The notes below the pieces were generated by a model. It saw only the letters and a list, made by a program, of their open reading frames with translations. It did not search any database and had not been told where the DNA came from. 43,429 nucleotides of DNA from the IMG/VR virus record IMGVR_UViG_3300042881_003669, positions 1 through 43,429 of that record; one strand, 5' to 3'. Shown here piece after piece: positions 31,287 to 40,300 of this stretch (the stretch's first letter is position 1; each line of letters begins with the position of its first letter). This stretch comes from a virus. The position numbers and the translations under genes are program-made.

Positions 31287-33533
31287 ATGAAGCCGTTAAA
31301 TTTAGATAACAGACCTTGTTCACCAATATCATCAAACTGTGTGGTATGGCAAGGACCTACATTAACATGTATTGATTTATGTGCTGGAGATACTATATCT
31401 GATGTAGTAGCAAAATTGGCTGAAGAGTTATGTACTCTGCTCGATCAAACTAATGTAACCAATTACGACTTAACATGTCTTGGTGTTGCATCATGTGGAC
31501 CAAAAGATTTTCAAGCACTTATTCAATTACTTATTGATAAGATTTGTGAATTAAATAATATTCCTACAGGTACTCCAGAAAAAAGTACTAATGAGTGTCC
31601 TAATTGTATTGTTACTGTAGCTGATTGTTTTAGAACTGGTGGTAATACTACTATGCAGTTACTTGACTATGTTCAAATGATTGCAGAAAAAGTATGTAGT
31701 TTAATTGATGAGATTTCTAACATCAATACTCAAATTACTAATCTAGATAATAGAGTTACTGTATTAGAGAATACTCCTCCTCCGTCATTTACATTACCAA
31801 GTTTTATTATTGATTGTACACTTGCTGATGGAACAGTAGTTGGAGGACAAGCATATCCAATTGACACAATACTTAATGCACTTATAAATGATGATGTACA
31901 TGGTTATTGTGCATTAACTGGAGTATTAGGTACACCAACTGAATTAGGTTCAGCAATTGGTGGAGCATGTATAACTGCAACAACTCCAACATTATCAGAT
32001 CCAGCAGTACCCTTTGGTACTAAATATTTTGGTAGTTGGGTAAATTCTCCATCTACAGTAGCTGATACAATTAATAATCTTTGGTTAGCAGTTTGTGATA
32101 TTCTTACAGGTAGTACTAAGACTGTAGTAGAAGCTGGAGTAGGGACAACTGTTACTTCATCTACTACAGGTAATGTAACTACATATACGGTTTCTGCAGA
32201 AGGAGGTAGTATAACTATTGAAGAACCATGTGCATGTGGAGGTGGAGGAATAGCTTCTAATGCTGATGTATATGCATACATAGATATAACTTCAGGTCCA
32301 TATAATCAAAATAATTCATGCTTTCAAGATAATAGATTTGCTTTAGTACAAGCTGTAAAACAATGGCATGCAGATTATTCAACTGCAAATCCTAGTTATA
32401 CTGGTCAATTGTATGTGTTTATATTAAGTGAAGAAGACTATATAAACTATCCTAATAGAATTAAAAACGGAAATGTACCTGGTGCACAATTTTTAAATTT
32501 AACAACAGCAGTAGTAGATGTAGCAGCACAACCACCAAACTGGAATACTGGAAGTTGGGTAGCTCCTACAGGTTTATTATTTATTGCTTTTGTAAATGAA
32601 GCTAGTTATAATTATCACTGTCAAAATAGCCCTGCTAATTTTAATAGTTGTACTGTTGGTTCTACATCGTTTCCTAGTCAACCTACACCTACCTGGACTT
32701 CTAACTATAATACATTTGTTAATGATTATAATACTCATTGGAACTTTTTTCAAGGGGTAGTCTATCCTGCAAATGACAATAATATAAATGCTGGAAACTT
32801 TTGTCTTCAAGCTTTTGCAGCAACAAATAATATTGCAAGTATTACAGCTTTAGATTTATCAACTGCATTGGGTCCAATTAACTATGCTACTTTAGGTGCA
32901 TTTGTAGGTCCTATTGCAAACCCATATGTATCAAATAATCAAGGACTTTGGGATTATGGATGGGCATCAATATTAGATAAAAGTGTTGGTCCATGTGTAC
33001 CAGGTTCACCATCAATAAGTTTTACTGCACAAGAATTTGCTGCTGACTTAAATGGTATATTAAATGGTGGTGGAGGAGGTGGATGTGATTGTGCATCTAT
33101 AGTAGATTCATGGGATCCATTAACACAAACTTTAGCATTAAGATCAATAACTTCATGCTCATTAGATATAAGTGTAGATGAGACAGGATGTATTGCAATT
33201 GAATCTACTGGAAGTAAAACAACACCACTATCTGTACGTATTACCCCTAGTGGTTCTAATTTAACAGCATCAGTAAGTGGTGCAGTTGGTTCTGTAACAT
33301 ATGAGTGGGAAATGGCTGATATTATATTTGGTTCTACAAATCATTTTTTTCAATTTACAACAGCTACAAATATTGCAACTGTTGGTCTATCAACAACATC
33401 TGTATTACCAGCATTTACTGCTTGTAATTCTGTAAATGCTGGTAAAATTGGAATGGCAAAAGTAATCGTAACAGATTCAGATGGAAGAACTGCAATAGAT
33501 ACTTTTCTATTAATAAATATTGTCTGTGCATAA
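31287..33533 (+). CDS. Large appendage / head-fibre-like protein
   Basis: This encodes 748 residues. The N-terminal anchor has SNCVVWQGPTLTCIDLCAGDT (about 15-35), related in layout to the CVVYTG...C anchors of the next two genes. A coiled coil (about 137-160, INTQITNLDNRVTVLENT) suggests trimerisation. The middle is Ser/Thr/Asn/Pro-rich with aromatic residues (about 330-580), which could bind glycans. The last ~85 residues (VTYEWEMADIIFG ... AKVIVTDSDGRTAIDTFLLINIVC) form an Ig/PKD-like domain shared with the gene at 34028. It is probably a surface-exposed receptor- or polysaccharide-binding fibre. Confidence 0.65.
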   Translation: MKPLNLDNRPCSPISSNCVVWQGPTLTCIDLCAGDTISDVVAKLAEELCTLLDQTNVTNYDLTCLGVASCGPKDFQALIQLLIDKICELNNIPTGTPEKSTNECPNCIVTVADCFRTGGNTTMQLLDYVQMIAEKVCSLIDEISNINTQITNLDNRVTVLENTPPPSFTLPSFIIDCTLADGTVVGGQAYPIDTILNALINDDVHGYCALTGVLGTPTELGSAIGGACITATTPTLSDPAVPFGTKYFGSWVNSPSTVADTINNLWLAVCDILTGSTKTVVEAGVGTTVTSSTTGNVTTYTVSAEGGSITIEEPCACGGGGIASNADVYAYIDITSGPYNQNNSCFQDNRFALVQAVKQWHADYSTANPSYTGQLYVFILSEEDYINYPNRIKNGNVPGAQFLNLTTAVVDVAAQPPNWNTGSWVAPTGLLFIAFVNEASYNYHCQNSPANFNSCTVGSTSFPSQPTPTWTSNYNTFVNDYNTHWNFFQGVVYPANDNNINAGNFCLQAFAATNNIASITALDLSTALGPINYATLGAFVGPIANPYVSNNQGLWDYGWASILDKSVGPCVPGSPSISFTAQEFAADLNGILNGGGGGGCDCASIVDSWDPLTQTLALRSITSCSLDISVDETGCIAIESTGSKTTPLSVRITPSGSNLTASVSGAVGSVTYEWEMADIIFGSTNHFFQFTTATNIATVGLSTTSVLPAFTACNSVNAGKIGMAKVIVTDSDGRTAIDTFLLINIVCA

Positions 33534-33584
33534 TAAATAGTAGAAAAAAGTAAAAATATATATGTATAATTTAAAATAAATAAA

Positions 33585-34013
33585 ATGGCAACAAATAACT
33601 GTGGAAAACCTTGTGGATGTACAGATACTTATGTAGTAGCTCCTCCATGTCCACCAACATGTCCTGAGACAATAAACTCTCAATGTGTAGTTTACACTGG
33701 TACAGATATACTATGTAATAATCAAGTTGTAATTGCAAGATATGAATTCATGGATGCAATTATAGCAAAGCTTACTAATTATGTTTGTACAACAACTAAA
33801 AAGTTTGTGTTAGAGCAAACACTAACACAAAATGTTAGTACAACTATAACACATAACTTAGGTACTGTAGCTGTACAAATACAACTTGTGGATATAACAA
33901 ATAATGAATTAATCAATCCAGATGATTATGCTGTAGATACATATGCATTAAATACTGTTGAAGTAACAAGATTTGATGGAACAGCAAATACAAGAATTAT
34001 CATAATTGGATAA
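33585..34013 (+). CDS. Short appendage protein with CVVYTG anchor
   Basis: This encodes 142 residues. The N-terminal half (PPCPPTCP ... CVVYTGTDILCNNQVVIARYEFMDAIIAKL) is clearly homologous to the N-terminus of the following gene. The C-terminal half (TLTQNVSTTITHNLGTVAVQIQLVD ... NTVEVTRF) is a small beta domain of a kind often found at fibre tips. The two paralogues look like one anchor fitted with different distal parts. It probably docks on the same virion site as its neighbour. Confidence 0.65.
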   Translation: MATNNCGKPCGCTDTYVVAPPCPPTCPETINSQCVVYTGTDILCNNQVVIARYEFMDAIIAKLTNYVCTTTKKFVLEQTLTQNVSTTITHNLGTVAVQIQLVDITNNELINPDDYAVDTYALNTVEVTRFDGTANTRIIIIG

Positions 34014-34027
34014 TTAAAATATAAATC

Positions 34028-34948
34028 ATGGCAGATATAAATTGCACAAATAGTTTTACTGTTGTACCTCCATGCCCACCGGCATGTTCAGAAGTATTTC
34101 AGGCTGAATGTATAGTATATACAGGAAGAGATCTTACATGTGGTCAAGATGTAGTTGTCAGAAGATATGACTATTTAGATACTATTATTACTAAGTTAGT
34201 TGATTATTTCTGTACAAATGGTGGTCAAGGAAGTCAAGGACCTCCAGGACCGCAGGGACCTCCTGGTATACAAGGACCTCAAGGAAATCCAGGAACTGGT
34301 GCTGATGTAACATTAACATCATTAGGTACTGGACTTTCATTAATTACTGATGGATCAGGACCCTCATTGCAAATAAGAGCTTTAAATGGTGGAGCTGGAA
34401 TTAATGTTGCTGGTTCACTCAGTGGAGAACTTGTAATTATTAATACTGATGCTGGTTCTTCTCAAAACATATTTAAAAATATAGCAGTATCAGGACAGAG
34501 TACAGTAGTAGCAGATAATAATAATGATACTTTAACATTAGTTGCAGGATCAGGTATTGGAATTACAACTAATGCTACAACAGATTCAGTAACTATTACA
34601 AATACTAATAATTTGTTTGTTAACATAACAGAAAGTATAAGAGGATTAGAAGCAGTTGCATCAGGAGGAGTTCCTCCATATACATACACTTGGTCTTTAG
34701 CAGATTGGTTTTTTGGTTTAGGGCCATCTATGTTTACACTACTAGTAGATCCAACTGATCCAACCAACCCTGCAAAAGTACTTCCTGAGGTTAATGGAGC
34801 TGTAACACCTAAATTTGATACATGCGGTGGTACTCCAAATGGAGGTAGTATCAGTTTAGCAAAAGTAATTGTAACAGATGCTGGTGGCAATAAAGCTTTA
34901 GATACATTTTTATTAATACAAGCTATTTGTGGTGCAGTACCACCATAA
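34028..34948 (+). CDS. Collagen-like head/tail fibre
   Basis: This encodes 306 residues. The CIVYTGRDLTCG anchor (28-39) is paralogous to the preceding gene. Seven uninterrupted G-x-y triplets (residues 68-89, PPG/PQG-rich) form a short collagen-like triple-helical stalk. A beta-rich shaft (about 92-200, TSLGTGLSLITDGSGPSL and repeats) follows. The C-terminus is the Ig/PKD-like domain shared with the gene at 31287 (YTWSLADWFFG ... AKVIVTDAGGNKALDTFLLIQAIC). A homotrimeric surface fibre is a confident inference from the collagen and shaft pattern; its ligand is unknown. Confidence 0.75.
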   Translation: MADINCTNSFTVVPPCPPACSEVFQAECIVYTGRDLTCGQDVVVRRYDYLDTIITKLVDYFCTNGGQGSQGPPGPQGPPGIQGPQGNPGTGADVTLTSLGTGLSLITDGSGPSLQIRALNGGAGINVAGSLSGELVIINTDAGSSQNIFKNIAVSGQSTVVADNNNDTLTLVAGSGIGITTNATTDSVTITNTNNLFVNITESIRGLEAVASGGVPPYTYTWSLADWFFGLGPSMFTLLVDPTDPTNPAKVLPEVNGAVTPKFDTCGGTPNGGSISLAKVIVTDAGGNKALDTFLLIQAICGAVPP

Positions 34949-35050
34949 TTAAAAATAATTATAATTAACATGATTCCAATATATATGACTATTGAAAAAG
35001 TAAGGAATTAAAAAATGTTGCAGGTTTGTTGGTTTCTGTGACAACAAAGG

Positions 35051-35083
35051 CAAAGCCCTCACACTTGTGGGGGTTTTGTTTTA
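35051..35083 (+). terminator. Rho-independent terminator ending the appendage genes
   Basis: CAAAGCCCTCAC and GTGGGGGTTTTG pair over 12 bp (two G-T pairs) with a 4-base loop, followed by TTTTA. A promoter-like pair lies immediately downstream. Confidence 0.75.
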
Positions 35084-35087
35084 TATC

Positions 35088-35122
35088 TATATTTGTTAAT
35101 GTCAAATATTTTTAGTATATTA
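35088..35122 (+). promoter_or_regulatory. Tandem promoter-like boxes (TATATTTG and GTATATTA)
   Basis: TATATTTG at 35088-35095 and GTATATTA at 35115-35122 sit between the terminator and the ATG at 35125. The first would give a leader of about 25 bases. The second is so close to the ATG that it would give a leaderless or internally starting transcript. Confidence 0.5.
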
Positions 35123-35124
35123 AT

Positions 35125-35706
35125 ATGAGGGAATTTAAGAAACCTGATGTAAAAGCTTCTAGGTATAGACCAGAAGTAAGCACTATTTTAAACAAAGAGT
35201 TCTTTGATGATTTTAAAAAAACACATCCTAAGTATAAAAACATGGATAATAAGTTGCTTAGACAGATAATTAAAAAGTTTAATCAAACTTTATATCAAAC
35301 AGTTATTGATACAAGAGATGGTGTTCAGTTACCAGAACAAATAGGTTGGTTATTTATAGGCACATGTCAACGAAGTAAGAAAGATAATGTTGATTATGCT
35401 AAGTCAAATAAGTATGGTGTTAAGGTAACAAATAATAATTGGGAAACTGATGGTAAACTGGCTAAAATATTTTTTAGTAACTATGCACCTAAACACAAAA
35501 TGAAGAATAGAGAGTTTTGGGGTTTTACTGCATCTAGAGAATTTAAAAGAACAGTTTCCAAAACATATCCAGAAAACTGGAATATGTATGTTCAAGTTTT
35601 ACCAGAATCAAAAATTGATAAAGTATATAATAGTGCTATGTACAAGGATTACTTAAATAGAGTAAACAAAATTGCTTTAAAAAGCTATAATGAATTTGAC
35701 TTATGA
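35125..35706 (+). CDS. Conserved-looking basic protein before the neck genes
   Basis: This encodes 193 residues, basic, rich in Lys/Asn/Tyr. NKLLRQIIKKFNQTLYQTVIDTRDGVQLPEQIGWLFIGTC (about 42-81) resembles the layout of HU-type folds (helix, then DGVxLPxxLGxxxIGT strands). The second half has ITNNNWETDGKLAKIFFSNYA-like and REFWGFTASREFKRTVSKTYPENW (about 130-153) segments. It is coupled by ATGA overlap to the first neck protein. Similar genes sit next to neck proteins in crAss-like phages to my recollection. A virion or assembly role is inferred. Confidence 0.6.
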   Translation: MREFKKPDVKASRYRPEVSTILNKEFFDDFKKTHPKYKNMDNKLLRQIIKKFNQTLYQTVIDTRDGVQLPEQIGWLFIGTCQRSKKDNVDYAKSNKYGVKVTNNNWETDGKLAKIFFSNYAPKHKMKNREFWGFTASREFKRTVSKTYPENWNMYVQVLPESKIDKVYNSAMYKDYLNRVNKIALKSYNEFDL

Positions 35707-36365
35707 CAACAATAGGTGAAGCAGTATCAAGAGTTAGGAATACGTTGAAAGCTGTTAAAGAAGATCCATTCTTAACAGACAGAACTATTTACTATGCAAT
35801 AACTAAATATGGTCAAACTCTTCTTAAGAGAGAAGACAATCAATTCAGATTGATGAAGATAAGTTCTATCTTTAAAGTTTTACCCTATGTAGAATTAATT
35901 GATGTTGATAAAGTTGAAGCCGGTTGTATTGGAGTTTATTCAGGATGTTACTTTAAAAGATCCAAAGAAAGACTTCCTACAATTTTTGATGGTGCTCTTG
36001 GTCCAATTATACGTACTGTATCTTCTATAGATGGTTCTATAGAAATGTTTCGTACAGACCCTGGAACATGGGTATCAATTACAAAGTCTACAACATTCAA
36101 ATATAATAAGAGACCTTATTTTTGGTATCTTAATGGTTATCTATACTGTCCTAATGTAGATTGGGATGCAATAAGAGTAGAAGCAGTATTTGAAGGTAAA
36201 GTAGAATCATGTGATACTGATGCTTGTTTAGTTAGACAAGATGATCCACTTCCTTTTCCAGAATATTTATTTTCTGAAATAGAGCAGTTCGTAGTAAAAG
36301 AATTAACCATGACTATGCAAGTTCCAACTGATGGAGCTGATGATAGTCAAAATGCACTTAGATAA
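35703..36365 (+). CDS. Neck/ring protein (tail tubular A / gp4-like)
   Basis: This encodes 220 residues. The N-terminus (TIGEAVSRVRNTLKAVKEDPFLTDRTIYYAITKYGQTLLKRE) is a helical bundle typical of connector and tail-tubular-A-like proteins. A beta domain follows (about 75-180), ending in a helix (PEYLFSEIEQFVVKELT, 183-199). It is coupled at both ends (ATGA upstream, TAATG downstream) to other neck genes and lies just before the muzzle-like gene, the order seen in crAss-like phages. The exact ring position in the neck is not determinable. Confidence 0.65.
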   Translation: MTTIGEAVSRVRNTLKAVKEDPFLTDRTIYYAITKYGQTLLKREDNQFRLMKISSIFKVLPYVELIDVDKVEAGCIGVYSGCYFKRSKERLPTIFDGALGPIIRTVSSIDGSIEMFRTDPGTWVSITKSTTFKYNKRPYFWYLNGYLYCPNVDWDAIRVEAVFEGKVESCDTDACLVRQDDPLPFPEYLFSEIEQFVVKELTMTMQVPTDGADDSQNALR

Positions 36366-37366
36366 TGGACTTTAATTACACACTTAAATATAGAACATTT
36401 GACCAGTTGCTGGAAGATGTTACTATTGACTTACATACGTTTGCTCTTGAAAATATGATTGAGCCTCAGACTTTGATTAAGTTAGTACGTAAACTTAACT
36501 ATCAATTAGGTCTTAGAATAAATCAAACTAAAGAAGTTGTATTAGAGGTAAGACATCATAAAGTAAAACTACCTGATGACTTTTATACATTTAATTATGC
36601 ATTGATTTGTGGAGACTTTAAAGAAGTAGTTGGATATGATGGTATGGCTGGTGGAACAAACATGCAAGAAGTCCGTTACACAGATTGGCCTACTTCAGTA
36701 ACTCAATGTGGTTGTCCAGTAGAAAATACATGTTGCTTGAATGGTCAACAGGGTATATGTATAACACATAATCCAGAGACACCTTATGGAGATACATCTA
36801 TTCAACCAAGAGTATTTCTGAATTGTAAAAATGAAGCATATGAATTAGTCCAAATTATAAATCCTAGTTTAACAAGAGTTTCAACATTTTTGAAACCTTT
36901 GAGAATGAAACCTAGTCAAGAGATTGAATGTGAATGTGCAAATTTATATTATAATACTGTTGATGAGGGTTGGATTAAAAATGGATTTCTTAATACAACT
37001 TTTGAGTCTGGTAAAGTATATCTTAATTACCAAGGAGATATGACAGATGATAATGGAAACTTACTTGTTCCAGATCATGAACTTATTAATGAATATTATG
37101 AATATGCATTAAAGCAAAGAATCTTTGAAAACTTATTTATAAACGGAGAAGATGTTGCACAAAGAATGCAACTTATGGAAGGTAAATTAAGAGAATCAAG
37201 AAATAATGCACTTAGTTTGGTTAATACACCAAACTTTAAAGAGATGAAAGATTTATGGTGGGCAAACAGAAAAGCTCAGTATGGTAAATATTACTATATG
37301 TTCATGAGTCATTCTCCAAACAATCCTTATTTAAGAAGACATTCTTCTAACAATAGAGTTATCTAA
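36365..37366 (+). CDS. Second neck/ring protein
   Basis: This encodes 333 residues. The N-terminal TFDQLLEDVTIDLHTFALENMIEPQTLIKLVRKLNYQLGLRI (about 12-53) is the helical dimerisation part. A KVKLPDDFYTFNYALI strand pair follows, then a Cys-rich insertion (about 118-138, CGCPVENTCC...C). The C-terminal helices (YYEYALKQRIFENLF ... WWANRKAQYGKYYYMFMSHSPNN) are typical of the distal part of such proteins. It is coupled by TAATG to the previous neck gene and starts two bases before the muzzle-like gene. It probably links portal and tail. Confidence 0.6.
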   Translation: MDFNYTLKYRTFDQLLEDVTIDLHTFALENMIEPQTLIKLVRKLNYQLGLRINQTKEVVLEVRHHKVKLPDDFYTFNYALICGDFKEVVGYDGMAGGTNMQEVRYTDWPTSVTQCGCPVENTCCLNGQQGICITHNPETPYGDTSIQPRVFLNCKNEAYELVQIINPSLTRVSTFLKPLRMKPSQEIECECANLYYNTVDEGWIKNGFLNTTFESGKVYLNYQGDMTDDNGNLLVPDHELINEYYEYALKQRIFENLFINGEDVAQRMQLMEGKLRESRNNALSLVNTPNFKEMKDLWWANRKAQYGKYYYMFMSHSPNNPYLRRHSSNNRVI

Positions 37367-37368
37367 TT

Positions 37369-40300
37369 ATGGCAAAAGATCAAGGTATACAGGACACGTC
37401 AAAGATTATTACTAATTCTTTTACTAAAGGATTAAATAAAGATTCTGACCCTTCCTTTGTTCAGGAGGGAATGTGGACACATGCCATCAATGTTGTAAAT
37501 AATACAATTGAAGGTGACGTAGGAACATTATCAAATGAAACTTCAAATTTTTTATGTGGTCAAGCCGGTAAAACAATGCCTGCTCTTGCCACTCATAAAT
37601 ATATTATTGGTGCTATTTATCTTTATTCAGATAAATGGATAATATTTACTGCTGGTCACAATGCTCAAGGTAAAAGAATTACTTCTGAAATTGGTTTGCT
37701 TGAAGAAGATGTATGTAGATATAGAGAAATTGTTCAGGATAAATGTTTAAAGTTTGATAAAAGATATCTTATATCTGGAGCATCTAGAGAAAAAGAAGAT
37801 TGTACTTGGCAAGTATATTGGGCTGATGGTTTTAATCCTGATAGATTTTTAAATGTTGGTGATCCTAAAACATGGCCTACTCTTGATTATAGTTGGTTAG
37901 GAGGAGGTTCTTCTAGTATGAATTATTATTCTAATGGTACTAACTTAACTTTTCTATGGCCAGGAGTAGCATGGGAGAAAACTGTAACTCTTGTAAATCA
38001 ATGTGAGTTTGTTACACTTAAAAATAGTTTAGATTGTGATAAAACAAGATTAGCAAGATTAATGGAAACACCTTGTCTTAATTTAACTTTAGGACAATCT
38101 GGAGGGACCATGGCTAATGGAACTTATTTTGCAATGATTGCTTATACAATCAAAGGTCAAAAAGTAACTGATTACTTTTCCCAAAGTAATTATCAATTTA
38201 TTTATACTGTTAATGATCTAGAAGGTTCATTAACACTTGAGGTAAATGCAGATACAGAAAACTTTGATGAGTTTGTATTAGTAATGGTTGAAGCAACAAA
38301 TCAACAAACTGTTGCTAGTCAAATGGGATTCTATTCAACTAATACTACACGGATAAGTATTGATCAAATAAATCAAACTAATGTAAAAATTCCACTTGAA
38401 CAGCTACCTATTCAAACTCCTGTTTTTGAAACAACAGATCAAATGACAGATGTAAATGGATACTTATTAAGAGTGGGTCCTAAATCTAAATTTGATTTTA
38501 ATTACCAACCACTTGCTAATATGATCAGAACAAGATGGGCAAGTGTTGAATATCCGGCTGATTACTATATGAATGGTGGTAATAAAACTAATTATCTTAG
38601 AGATGAAGTTTATACTTTCTATATTAGATGGGTATATGACACCGGAGATAAATCTGCATCATATCATATTCCAGGTAGAGCACCAAGAAACTTTACTTTA
38701 CCAAATGGTAATGTAGTTGCTGAAACAACAGATCTTGATGATCCAAATGCATTGGCAACAGATGATAAAGTATTTGAAGTATATAATACAGCAACTCAAT
38801 TATTATATCCATCTACTTTTCCAAATGCTACATTAAACTCAAATGGTCAATGGCAATTATCTGATGGAGGTGTGTTACTTGCAGTAGGGGAGATGGGTTA
38901 TTGGGAGTCAACTGAAAAATATCCAGATGATAGACCTGACTTATGGAATCCAAGTCAATATTGTTGGACAGGCCCTTCTGCACAAATTCCTTCAGGGAAA
39001 ACAGAAGGTCCTTTTGATCTTTGTGGAAAGAACATTAGGCATCACAAGTTTCCAGAAAACTTTATTGCAAATAGTTCTTCTACAAATGTATTACACTTTA
39101 AACCAAACTCTAATTCAGCAACTACTGGTGATGACTTTGCTATAAGATTACTAGGAGTAATGTTTGAAAATATTACATATCCTAAAGATCAAGATGGTAT
39201 TGACATACCAGGTATTGTTGGTTATGAAATCTTAAGAGGTTCTAGAGAAGGTAACAAAACTATTATTGCCAAAGGAATGGTTAATAATTTTAGAACATTT
39301 GTACCAAGAGGTTCTGTTGCTAAAAATAAAACAGGTATTTATCAGAACTATCCTTATAATACAATTTTACCTATAGGATATTCATCAAGTCCTAGTGATC
39401 ATAATTATCTTTATAACGATCCGTATATAAAGAATGAAAAGAAAAATAGAAATAATGTATACAATCAAAGTATACCTACAGATGTTTTTACTTTCCATTC
39501 CCCGGATACAATGTTTCGTACCCCTTTTCTTTCTACTACAGAATTTAAATTATATGGAACACTAAATGGTTATGCAGAGTTAAACTTCCAAGAGCCAAAT
39601 GGTCATCCTAAATTTAAACTTCTATCTAATGCTTCAGCACTTGCAATGATAATAGGTGGTATTGCAGAAGCTATTATATCTTTAATAGGTAAAAGAACAA
39701 TTAATCAACCAACTATAATTCCAGGTTCTGGTGCATCAGATGCTGCCGGTGTTGCAGCAGGAGCATCTATTGCAGGTAATGCAGCACTAGCAGGAGGAGC
39801 TGCATTATATAATGGATTTATTGCTACTTATTATTCAACAGGATTAGCACTTGTAGATGCCCTTCTAGTACCTTTTGTTGGATACTCTGGTACACAAGTT
39901 GCAATAGCAGACCAAGCACTTGCAAATGCAACCAATGTTGCTGCAGCAACAGGTGCAACTGTACCAGCCACTATTAAAGGAACAATTGAATTACCTAAGT
40001 TTGCTTACTTAGATCCTGTAACAAGAGCATTAGGAGCACTTAATCAAGTTGCATTTTATTTTTCTGAAGGTGCTGATGTAACATTAAGATTACTATACTT
40101 AATAACACCATATAGACAGTATGCATTGCAACAAGTTTCTCATGGTTATTATAGTGACATGGTTAAAATATCTTCTTCTCAATTAAGTAGATTTACTATT
40201 GAAAATAGTTTCTACATGAGAGATAATATTCAAGATGTACCAAAGTATCAAGACTATTTAGGAAATTATAAAACGTATACAATAAACAATTTAAAAAGAT

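Noticed and set aside
34949-35050. Two tiny open frames (13 and 8 codons) before the terminator
   Set aside because: Both are very short, with no coupling to neighbours and no leader signal. They are expected by chance in an A/T-rich gap.
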